From positions 1,811 through 16,713 of the forward strand of contig DJFP01000182.1 of assembly GCA_002432565.1 (NCBI GenBank): a DNA stretch of 14,903 nucleotides, read 5' to 3'. The notes below the pieces were generated by a model. The model searched no databases. It saw nothing but the letters and a program-made list of their open reading frames with translations, and was not told where the DNA came from. This document shows, piece after piece, positions 1 to 9,500 of the stretch. The translations under genes were made by a program, and so were the position numbers. The stretch's first letter is position 1. Each line of letters begins with the position of its first letter. Source of the DNA: Flavobacteriales bacterium UBA5869. GTDB lineage: Bacteria > Bacteroidota > Bacteroidia > Flavobacteriales_D > Crocinitomicaceae.

Positions 1-672
1 GAGCAGGCTTCATTTACAACTTCCGGACTGGAAATTCCCGGATCGGGGAACCTGGTACAGGATGCCGAAGCTGAATTCCGAAGGTTTAAATCTTTTCCGA
101 AGCTTGCTTTTCACCTGTATAAACTCATTCCGATGGGAGGTGGTTTGGGAGGTGGCTCTTCCGATGCGGCTTTTGCTTTGAAATTGATGCGTGATAAATA
201 TGCGCCGGATATCCCGAATGAGGTGCTCAAAGTAATGGCAGCCAAAATCGGTTCTGACTGCGCTTTTTTTATTGATGGCGGATTGCAGTTTGCAACCGGA
301 AGAGGAGAGGTTCTTTCACCTTTGAGCATTGACCTGAAAAATAAATGGGTGGTCCTGGTGAACCTTGGAATTCATGTTTCGACCAAGGAGGCCTATGAAG
401 GAGTTATTCCGAATAATGATCGCCGTTCTTTAAGGGAAATCCTGGAGGGACCCATCAAAAACTGGAAAGAGGATTTGGTGAATGATTTTGAAAAATCCGT
501 TTTTTCGAAATATCCGGAATTGGCGGATGTTAAAAAGGATCTCTATGAACATGGGGCTGTTTATGCAGCAATGACCGGTTCAGGATCTACTCTGTTCGGG
601 ATTTTCGAATCGGAGGTTCAATTTATTAAGTGGTCACATCCGGTTTTCTACGAAATGAATCTCAAGCTTTAG
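1..672 (+). CDS. ispE: 4-diphosphocytidyl-2-C-methyl-D-erythritol kinase, 5'-truncated by the window edge
   Basis: This is a GHMP-family kinase that phosphorylates CDP-methylerythritol with ATP in the cytoplasmic MEP (non-mevalonate) isoprenoid pathway. The reading frame is open from base 1, so the true start lies outside the window. The visible part is 223 residues against roughly 260-290 for the family, so about 45-60 N-terminal residues are missing. The fragment begins with a TTSGLEIPG-like stretch typical of the IspE substrate region. The ATP-binding glycine loop PMGGGLGGGSSDAA follows at fragment residues 44-57. The third GHMP motif, AMTGSGSTLFG, is at 190-200. An internal ATG at 133 sits inside the glycine loop and cannot be the real start. 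The gene converges on the FG-GAP gene, and I see no clear hairpin terminator in the 120-nt gap. Identification rests on the motif pair and their spacing. Confidence 0.95.
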   Translation, partial: EQASFTTSGLEIPGSGNLVQDAEAEFRRFKSFPKLAFHLYKLIPMGGGLGGGSSDAAFALKLMRDKYAPDIPNEVLKVMAAKIGSDCAFFIDGGLQFATGRGEVLSPLSIDLKNKWVVLVNLGIHVSTKEAYEGVIPNNDRRSLREILEGPIKNWKEDLVNDFEKSVFSKYPELADVKKDLYEHGAVYAAMTGSGSTLFGIFESEVQFIKWSHPVFYEMNLKL

Positions 673-792
673 AATTTCCTCATTCGAAAATTCCAGAATT
701 CTTGAATTCGATAATTAATGTGTTCGCTAATTCGCTAACAGATTCAGGTTTAAGTGATTGATTTTTAAGTTTTTATTGTTTTGAATGCAGGT
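673..792. other. convergent intergenic gap with AATTCG-type low-complexity sequence
   Basis: This gap separates two converging genes. It contains repeated AATTC/ATTCG-like words at about 680-712 and an exact tandem pair TTCGCTAA TTCGCTAA at 723-738. No strong GC hairpin followed by a T-run is visible for either flanking gene. I can support only a low-complexity, repeat-like stretch. Confidence 0.5.
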
Positions 793-3078
793 TTATTTTT
801 TAATAAAACTCAGATGTTCGACCTTCCCGTTGTTTTCCAGTACAAAATAATAAGAACCACTGCTTAGACCGCTCACATCCATGGTCATCCCGGAAAGTTC
901 GATGGCCTGCTTTTGCCCCAGGTTGTTGTAAACCCCGTGAAGCTTTAGATCGGAAACACCGTTTTTGGAAAGTACCTGCACCAGCTGATCTCCCGGATTC
1001 GGATAAAGGACCAGGTTCGACTCTATTTTCCATTCTCCGATAGAGGATGTGCTCAAAGGATCTGCTTCAAAGAGGAATAAACCACCCAGATCCTGGCCTA
1101 CAAATAAGTTCAGGAATCCGTTCCCGTCAATGTCATTCACAAAAAAGCTGCTGTAAAGCCCCACATCCATATTCAAATAAGCATTTGAGTACAAACTGAA
1201 TATGTCTCCGTCGTTTAAGTGTCCGTCGATATCCCGGTAATAGTTCATTTTACCGTTGTAAGCACCGACAAACAAATGTGTGGTATCATTTTCACGGAAG
1301 AAATGTGGAGCGGCATATCCGTCCGGAGAAGACGAAATGTCGACCTGGCCTAAGTTCTGAGTAATAAGGGTGAAAACAGGAGTAGAGGCTGTACCGGTGT
1401 TCTGATAATACGTTATTTCTCCGGTCTTTTTCCCCACGATAAGATCAACCAATCCGTCTTTATTCAGGTCGAAAAGCTGTGGGAAAGCATAGGACAATAC
1501 ATTGATTGCGCTTCCGGTATTATCTGTTAAAGAAACGGATGCTCCGAAACTAAGGTTGTTTCCCGGGCCTGCGTTATTGATGTACTTCAGAAGCGTTCCA
1601 TTTTCTCTGCCTATAATCATATCGGTATCACCGTCGCCGTCCAGGTCCCCGAATGTTGGAACAGATCTTAAACCCAATCCCAGAGCTGAAAGGCCTAAGT
1701 AATCGTTATTTATTAATGTGAATTCCGGGTTTGAAGCGGTTCCTGTATTCCGGTATAGTTGCAGTGCGGATTCCAGGGCTAAAGTGGGTTTGTAGCGGAT
1801 AAAAGTTGCAACTACCAAATCTTTTAATCCGTCGCCATTTTCATCCACTAAAATAGGGATACTTCCCAGTCCGTTCTCGATCATATCTTTTTGCAGGAAA
1901 TTGTTTTCCTGGAAAACAAAGTTCGGAAGGGCATTTGTGCCGGTGTTTTTAAAAAACTGCACACTGTTTTGGTTTTCGGAAACGGTTCGTGCATTGGGAG
2001 CAATAATCAGATCTTTCTTTCCGTCAAAATCCACGTCTTCCCAGTACATGGCCGGAAATAGCTGCATGAATCCCGGGTTGGATGCCGAAGGGTAGTTGTG
2101 TGTCTGACTGATCATAGCAGAATTGGTATTGGGAGCATTTCCACCGTTCATCAATAAGGTGATTCCGGCATAGGAAACATCGCCCAGGATCAGGTCCATA
2201 ACCCCATTATTATTTACATCCATTGCTAAAATAGTGGAGCCTGAATGCCGGGTGATATTTTCAAGCGCGGTGTCGATTAAGAGGTCTGATTCATAGTCTT
2301 CCGGATCTCTTCCCGGTTTTTCCGGTCTTAACGGATTTGGGACATCGCCGTTTTCGCAGGGATAAGCAGTTTCATTCAGGAAAAGATCATTGCTGTTTGC
2401 ATCTTCACTAAATTTACCCCAGCATTGGTTCTTGAGTACAAAGATCAGTGAATCGGGGATTCCGTAGAGCTCCATACTTTGGTTTTGGTGGTAGAGCAGG
2501 TTCTGCCCGCCGATATGGAAAGTCAGTACATCGATATCCCCGTCAAAGTCTACATCTGTATATGCGGGAATATCTCCGGCACTTACATACAGATTGGAAA
2601 TATCTCCTGCATAATCTGTCTGAAGATTGTCTGTAATCAGCTGCCATTGAAGTCCTGATGAAGAACTTCCGATGTTCCGGTAAATCTTTACACCGCCGAT
2701 TCCATAAGTAAAAAGGTCCTTTCTTCCATCCGCATCATAGTCGACAAACGCAGCGCGGTATTTACAGTCAGCCGGAAAATATTCATAGCCCTTATAAACG
2801 TATTGATATTCATGGACAGAAGCATTTACTGTATGTTCCATGAGGATGAATTCGTCGGCACTGCGATCAAAGATTACCAAATCGTCTAATCCGTCGAAAT
2901 TATAATCGATGGTTGAGAACTGGCCGTAATTGATTCCACCGGCCCATGGGTTCTTCAGAGTGGCACTTCCATTCTTAACCGGAATGTTGGGGTTGTATTC
3001 AAATCCCAAATAAGTCTGTGAAAGAGCCGATTGAGAGCTCAGGATTATCCATAGAAGGGTAATAAAGACTTTTTTCAT
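793..3078 (-). CDS. FG-GAP/VCBS-repeat surface protein with T9SS C-terminal sorting domain
   Basis: This is a secreted, probably cell-surface beta-propeller-like protein of 761 residues. No enzymatic motif is visible. A Sec signal peptide (MKKVFITLLW..., cleavage near residue 20-21 after ALS/Q) fixes the start at 3078. The frame stays open to an ATG at 3183, but that would put 35 unrelated residues before the signal peptide. Nine Ca-binding-type motifs of the form DxDxDGxxD occur near residues 58, 113, 175, 287, 348, 412, 478, 537 and 649. Each is followed by a hydrophobic LIVG/LIIA strand, the hallmark of VCBS/FG-GAP repeats. The YPNP motif near 692 opens a C-terminal domain of about 70 residues ending LSFIKK, a type A T9SS sorting domain. 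In this family the domain is normally cleaved when the protein is attached to lipopolysaccharide or released. The ligand and biological role are unknown. Confidence 0.9.
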   Translation of the reverse strand: MKKVFITLLWIILSSQSALSQTYLGFEYNPNIPVKNGSATLKNPWAGGINYGQFSTIDYNFDGLDDLVIFDRSADEFILMEHTVNASVHEYQYVYKGYEYFPADCKYRAAFVDYDADGRKDLFTYGIGGVKIYRNIGSSSSGLQWQLITDNLQTDYAGDISNLYVSAGDIPAYTDVDFDGDIDVLTFHIGGQNLLYHQNQSMELYGIPDSLIFVLKNQCWGKFSEDANSNDLFLNETAYPCENGDVPNPLRPEKPGRDPEDYESDLLIDTALENITRHSGSTILAMDVNNNGVMDLILGDVSYAGITLLMNGGNAPNTNSAMISQTHNYPSASNPGFMQLFPAMYWEDVDFDGKKDLIIAPNARTVSENQNSVQFFKNTGTNALPNFVFQENNFLQKDMIENGLGSIPILVDENGDGLKDLVVATFIRYKPTLALESALQLYRNTGTASNPEFTLINNDYLGLSALGLGLRSVPTFGDLDGDGDTDMIIGRENGTLLKYINNAGPGNNLSFGASVSLTDNTGSAINVLSYAFPQLFDLNKDGLVDLIVGKKTGEITYYQNTGTASTPVFTLITQNLGQVDISSSPDGYAAPHFFRENDTTHLFVGAYNGKMNYYRDIDGHLNDGDIFSLYSNAYLNMDVGLYSSFFVNDIDGNGFLNLFVGQDLGGLFLFEADPLSTSSIGEWKIESNLVLYPNPGDQLVQVLSKNGVSDLKLHGVYNNLGQKQAIELSGMTMDVSGLSSGSYYFVLENNGKVEHLSFIKK

Positions 3079-3543
3079 TTGTTTAGGATTACAATATGAT
3101 TTGTAAAATAAGCCAAATATTCGGGCAACTCCAAAAACAGATTCATGTTTAGAGATAAAACGTACTAAAACAATTAGAAGCATTTAAATATATTTTGTTT
3201 AACATTAATGTTAAATATCTTTATTTTAAAATTTTTGTATAAAAATTAAACAAAACACACTGTAAGGTAACAATGGTGAGCATTTTAGAAAATGCTTATT
3301 TCAGAAATGTATCAATTATTGACAATTATTACGTTAAATAATTAACATTTTTATATTTTGTTTTTCACCGTTTTTTTATTTTAAAAAGCCTTTAAATTAC
3401 TGGGATTGGAATAAATAAGTCTAGTATGTTAAGGAATTACTAAATCGATATTCCAACGATTTTTTAAGTTGGTACTAAAAGCAGTATAGTGGTATCTGTG
3501 AAATATTTGTGGATTTTTGTTTCAAACAAATAATTTTAAACTT
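3079..3543. other. divergent intergenic region between two T9SS cargo genes
   Basis: This is an AT-rich 465-nt region that must hold the promoters of both divergent surface-protein genes. It contains a perfect 18-nt palindrome, TTTAACATTAATGTTAAA (3198-3215). It also contains the inverted repeat AGCATTTT-AG-AAAATGCT (3279-3296). Two direct CAATTATT copies are 10 nt apart (3313-3320, 3323-3330). A GTTAA-N4-TTAAC dyad lies at 3333-3346. A weak 6-bp hairpin followed by T residues (3442-3465) lies upstream of the adhesin. I see no convincing ORF. Which of these elements are functional is unknown. Confidence 0.5.
3469..3500 (+). promoter_or_regulatory. candidate Bacteroidota-type promoter of the giant adhesin gene
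   Basis: A TTG (3469-3471) and TATCTGTG (3493-3500) are separated by 21 nt. The second box matches the Bacteroidota -7 consensus TAnnTTTG at all but one position. Transcription would start near 3507, giving a leader of about 37 nt before the ATG at 3544. The match is imperfect, so this is only a candidate. Confidence 0.35.
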
Positions 3544-6500
3544 ATGAAGAGAATTACACTTAGATCAGTAATTCCGGTAAGGTTAAAGTTTAAACTGAAA
3601 CAAAATACGTTATCTAGCTTGGGAGGTCTGCTTGTCGGATTATTCCTGATTGCTTCGAATTCTATTTTTTCACAGACAACTTTAATCAACCCTGCGACTG
3701 ATGGAGGCTTTGAACTAGGCCCGGATTTTACCAGCAATGGCTGGACGGTTGATAACGGAACCATCACCAATAAATGGTTTGTAGGTACTGCAGCAACCGG
3801 TTTTACAGGGAATGCAGCTTATATTTCTGCTGATGCGGGAGTAACTAATGGATATACTAATTCAAGTGTTTCCGTTGTTCATTTTTATCGTGATGTCACA
3901 TTTCCTGCAGGAGAAACGAATATTCAGTTAAGTTTTAATTGGAAAGCATTGGGAGAAAGCGGTTATTGGGATGCTTTAATGGTTTCAATTGCTCCGACAA
4001 GTTATACTCCAACTGCAACGAATATTTCAGCGAGTAATGCAAACTTAGCGGCACCTGCAATTAATTTAGCGGGTCTTTGGAATTCTTCTTCGGTAAATAC
4101 CGCTACGATTTCAATTCCGGCAAGTGTGGTTAATAATTGCTCCACAAATCAAACATTCAGATTGATATTTACATGGAAGAATGACGGCAGTGGCGGATCA
4201 GCTCCATCTGCTGCTGTAGACAATATTTCATTAGTAAGTTCTGCTTCAGCAATCACTTCTGCCGGTGGAACCTTCACGATTGATAATACCTTGCCTAATG
4301 CAGGGACAAACTTTTCAAGTTTTACAAATGCAATCAATGCATTGAATTCAGCTTCAGCTTGTTTGACTGCTCCGGTGGTGTTTAATGTTACTTCCGGACA
4401 AGCTTTCAATGAATTGCCTCCGGTAATTACTGCTACAGGTACTTCTACAAACACGATTACTTTCCAAAAGAACGGAGCCGGTGTGAATCCGAAGATTACT
4501 TCAACAGGAACAACGGGATCAAATGATGCAAGTATTACCCTTTCGGGAGGGGATTATTTTAGATTTGATGGAATAGATGTGGATAACAGTGCATCTGCAA
4601 GTATGGAGTTTGGCTATTTGGTTCGTAATGCTTCTGCAACAGATGGTGCTATGAACAACATTTTTAAGAACATATCAATAAAACTGAATAGAGGAAACAA
4701 TACTTCAGGTTCATCCAGTGCTATTTTATTCTCAGCTTCAACAACGGGAGGTGGGATTGCTCCAACAGCTCTGTCTGGTGCCAACTCTGATAACCAGGTG
4801 ATGAATGTAACCATTGATGGAGCAATTAATGGTATTTATTTTCTTGGAAATTCAACTTATCCCGATGCAAATAATACTATCGGAGTAATTGTTGCCGGAA
4901 ACCGTAATTTAATAACGAATATCGGACCAACAGTTGCTACTTTTGTTGCTGCAAGAGGGGTGTATTTGTTAAATCAAAATGGAGTTTCTGTTAAATCAAC
5001 GGATGTTTCGTTGGTTGCATCTAATCAGGCATTAGCGGGAGGTATTTACCTTGCAGGTGTTTCTGGTAACACAGAAGCTTCAGGGAATAGTATTAAAAAC
5101 ATCAGTGTTGCAGGCTCTACATCTACAACTTCTGTTGCCTATGGTCTTTTTTCTTCCCAATCAACAACGGGGACAAATGTTTGTAAGATCCATAATAATA
5201 TGGTTTCAGACATTTACACGAGCTTTACGGGAACTGCGACATCAAACAGGTACGCGATTGGTATTTTTACTGGTACTGCTAGTGCTGCTGCAACTCAAAG
5301 CTACCTTGTTTACCATAACAATGTTTCAATAGGGAATGGTTTAACACCAACTTATTCTAATTCTTGTTATGAGATTCAAAATGTTGCTTCGGTTTACAAA
5401 GTGCAAAATAATATCTTCGCAAACTTTACAAATACTCAAACAGGAGCGGCAAGACACTATGTTTATGTAACAACTTCTGCTACAAATATCGGAGCAACCG
5501 GATCGATTTCTAATAAGAATGATTTCTTTGTTGCAAATGATTTAGGAACTACCGGATTTACGGCTAGAGCTAATTCAACGAATTTAGCGTCATTGTTAAA
5601 TTGGACTTCTGCGATTACTGCTGTTGCTAATACAGATGCAAATTCAGCAAATGTCAATCCGATGTTTGTAAACAACAATACCGATTTGCATTTGAATTTA
5701 GGAGCTGCTCCAACTCAGATTGAATCAGGTGGAGAGGCTACTTTAGGAATTGCAGTTGATTTTGATGGAGAAGTAAGACCTGGACCGGTAAGTCCTGTAA
5801 ACGGAGGAAGTACAGCTCCTGATATGGGGGCTGATGAATTTGACGGAGCTCCGGCAACACCACCGACAATTACATTTAACTCAATAACTCCAAATACAGT
5901 TCAGTGTGCTGGAACTCCGCACTTGATATCTGTAAATGTTGCAAACGTTAATGGAACGATTTCGTCGGTCAATATTAATTATTCAGTGAACGGAGTCGCT
6001 CAAACTCCAATTGCGATGACTAATTCCAGCGGGTCAACCTGGGAGGGAACAATAGCTGTGCCTTCGCCTGCTAACGCAACCATAAGCTGGTCTGTTACAG
6101 CAACGAATTCATTAGCCCTTTCAGGGAACTACATCGGAACTTCTTATTCGGATGAGCCTTTATTTGGGGTTACTACATCTGCAACCGCAAGTTCATCAAC
6201 AGTTTGTGCTTCTTCTCCTTCTGTACTTACAGCGAAACTAAATAAGAGTGGTTCCGCTACAATTGGTACGGCAACTACTTTAACAGGAGCGACTTCACAG
6301 CCAACAGCATTTTGTAACAGATGGCCTTCTTATCGTATGCAGACAATCTTTACAGCCGCTGAGTTAACCGCGGCAGGATTGAGTGCAGGTCCGATTACTT
6401 CGATGTCTTATAACATCACTACTTTAGGAGATGCTGCCACGAATGCAAACTTTGTTGTTAAAATCGGAACTACAGGATTAACAGCTTTTACTGATTTTGT

Positions 6501-9500
6501 TTCTTCTGCTGGTTATACAACTGTTTATCCGGCTGCAACATATACGCATGCTGTAGGAGTTAATGTAATTAACTTTTCAACTCCATATAACTGGGATGGT
6601 ACATCCAATATAGTTGTTGAGGTAAGCCACGATGGTGCTGATGCATTAAATAACTCTCAGACTTATTATACTGCGACACCGGGAAATACAGTTGTTTGGT
6701 CAACAAGCGGGAATGCAGTTGGAACAACGAGTGCTAACCGATTAAATGTGGTGTTTACCGGAAATGTTGCGCCTGCAATTCAAACTATTTCATGGTCAGA
6801 CGGAGTTGGAACGGTTGGAACAACCAATCCTTTATCGGTTTCTCCAACTACAACAACTACTTATACTGCAACAATTACAGCTGCAGGTTGTTCGGTTTCT
6901 CCTTCACCAACAGTGACGGTAACGGTTAACCCGCTTCCTTCAGCTCCGACTGCTGCAAACTCTGCACAGTGTGGTACACAGGTTCCAACAGCTTCTGTAA
7001 CTTCTACAAGTGGTTTGCCAACTCCGGAATTTAAGTGGTATGACGCGGCAGTTGCAGGAACTGTTCTTCAATCAGGTACCTCAACAACTTATACAACAGC
7101 AATTTCAGCTACAACTACATTCTATGTGAGTGAATTGAACACTGTTACAGGGTGTGAAAGTGCACGAGTACCGGTTACAGTAACAGTTTCTACACCGGAT
7201 GCTATTTCAGCTTCAACTTCAGCTGCTGCTATTTGTTTGAATGGTTCTGTAAATCTTACTGCTGCAAATACGAATCCGACTCCAGTTCAAAACTATACTT
7301 ATTCCTGGGTAAGTACTGTTGGAAGTGGTGCTGAAACTACGGTTGCAGGAAACCCGGTTACAATTACTCCAACGGCTGCGGGATCTTATACCTATACTGT
7401 AACAGCTGTAGATGGTGGGTGTACAACTACAAATACAGTTTCTGTAACTGTAAATCCTTCCCCGACAGCTGTAACTGCTGGTAGCAGTGAGGCTACAGTT
7501 TGTAATGGAGAGACGATAGATTTAACCTCCTCTGCGAATTCTAATACGTCGTTTGCTGCAACTTTAACAGAAGGATTTGAAACATTCCCTCCTTCCGCAT
7601 GGACGATGATTAATGCAGGATCAGGAAATGCCTGGAGCACTTCCGCACTTGCTGCTCATTCAGGAAGCTCGGGTATGGCTTATGTATATAATTCGAGTTT
7701 CGCAGCGAATGCATGGGCTATTACACCTCAACTGCATATGGTTGCAGGTCAAACTTATAACATCTCGTTTTGGTATAAAGTTCGGGGAGCTTCATTTCCT
7801 GAAAATCTGAAAGTAACTGTTGGGAACGCTGCAACTACTGCTGCGCAAACTTCAGTTTTATGGGATAATAATGGTGGTGCAAGTCTTACAAATACTACAT
7901 GGGCTCAAGGTACTACTTCTTATACACCTAGTGTGACAGGGAATTATTATGTAGGATTTAATTGTTATTCCGGAGCGGATGAATTTGAATTACATGTTGA
8001 TGATGTTAGTATTGAATATATTCAACCAGGTGCAATTACATATGCCTGGACTTCTGCTCCGGTGGGTTTCACATCTGCAGTTCAAAATCCAATGGGTGTA
8101 GCGCCAGCAGTTAACACTACTTATACGGTAACAGCTACCAATAGTTTTAGCTGTTCTGCATCTGCTTCTGTTGCTGTTACAGTAAATCAACCATCAAGTT
8201 CATCTGTTACTGCGTCATCTTGTGATTCATATACATGGGCTCAAAACGGTACAACGTATACAGCTTCTGGTGCTTACACTGCGGTTATTTCAAATGCTGC
8301 GGGATGTGATTCAACAATCACGTTGAACCTGACTATTAATAACAGTACTACGGCAACAGTTCCGCATACAGCTTGTGATACTTACACATGGCCAATCAAT
8401 GGTCAAACGTATACTACATCAGGGACATATACAGCTACGATTCCAAATGCTGCCAATTGTGATTCGATCATTACATTGAACTTAACGATCAATAACTCAA
8501 CTTCGGCAACTGTAAACCAAAATGCTTGTCAGACTTATACATGGCCGATCAATGGAATGACTTATACAACTTCCGGGGTGTATACAGCTACGATTCCAAA
8601 TGCTGCCAATTGTGATTCTGTAATCACGTTAAACCTGACAATCGGAGGTCCTTCTGCATCTTATGTTTCTGTAACAGAATGCTCGTCTTATACATGGGCT
8701 CAGAATGGAACGACTTATACGGCTTCAGGTGCTTACACGGATACAATCCCAAATATGTTTGGTTGTGACTCGGTAATCACATTGAACCTTACAATCAATC
8801 AGCCTACAACGTCAACGGTTTCTGTAACGGAATGTTCGTCTTACACATGGGCACAAAATGGAATGACTTATACTGCTTCCGGTATGTATACGGATACTAT
8901 TCCAAACTCAGTAAACTGTGACTCAGTTATCACTTTGGATCTGACGATCAATATGCCGACATCTTCTGTGTTTACGGTTTCAACTTGCAGTCCTACTTAT
9001 ACATGGGCTCAGAACGGAACAGTTTACAACGCATCTGGTATGTATAATGATACACTTGCCAACGCATCAGGATGTGATTCGGTGGTTACTTTGAACCTGA
9101 CAATCACAAATTTTGTTGCAACAGCAACAGATAATGGTGATGCTACAATTACAGCTTCTGCAGGAACAACTTACCAGTGGATTAATTGTACAACAAATAC
9201 ACCGATTGCGGGCGCAACAGCACAAACTTTTGCTGCGACTGCAAATGGTTCGTATGCAGTAATTGTATCAAACGGTACATGTTCGGATACATCAAACTGT
9301 GTGAACATTACAAATGTTGGAATCAAAGAGAATATGATCTCTACGATCTCTGTTCATCCAAACCCAACTAACGATGTGGTAATCGTGACAATGGATGCTT
9401 CTTCTGCAATTGTTGAAGTAATGGATGTACAAGGGAAATTGGTTCAGACAACTCCAATTAAGTCCGGAGGTCAGGTTGATCTTAGCACTTACGAAAGAGG

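Noticed and set aside
800..1033. Minus-strand 77-residue open frame overlapping the end of the FG-GAP gene.
   Set aside because: It lies inside the sorting-domain coding region in another frame and shows no recognisable protein feature.
3079..3183. N-terminal extension of the FG-GAP protein to the upstream ATG at 3183.
   Set aside because: It would put 35 residues in front of a clear Sec signal peptide beginning MKKVFITLLW, which would block normal export. The start at 3078 is preferred.
3442..3465. AAATCG/CGATTT stem followed by T residues, as a terminator or attenuator upstream of the adhesin.
   Set aside because: A six-pair AT-rich stem with a 9-nt loop is weak, and it lies upstream of the candidate promoter, so an attenuation role is unsupported.
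3517..3543. TTG start nine codons upstream of the adhesin ATG.
   Set aside because: The ATG at 3544 gives a natural basic n-region and is the more common start codon. Nothing around the TTG supports it.
5051..5332. Plus-strand 93-residue open frame inside the adhesin gene.
   Set aside because: It is a shadow frame of the real gene, with no signal, motif or plausible start context.
8191..9111. Possible CRISPR array because of regular spacing.
   Set aside because: The 153-nt repeats are in-frame, coding and diverged, with no short constant repeat separated by unique spacers. They are protein repeats.
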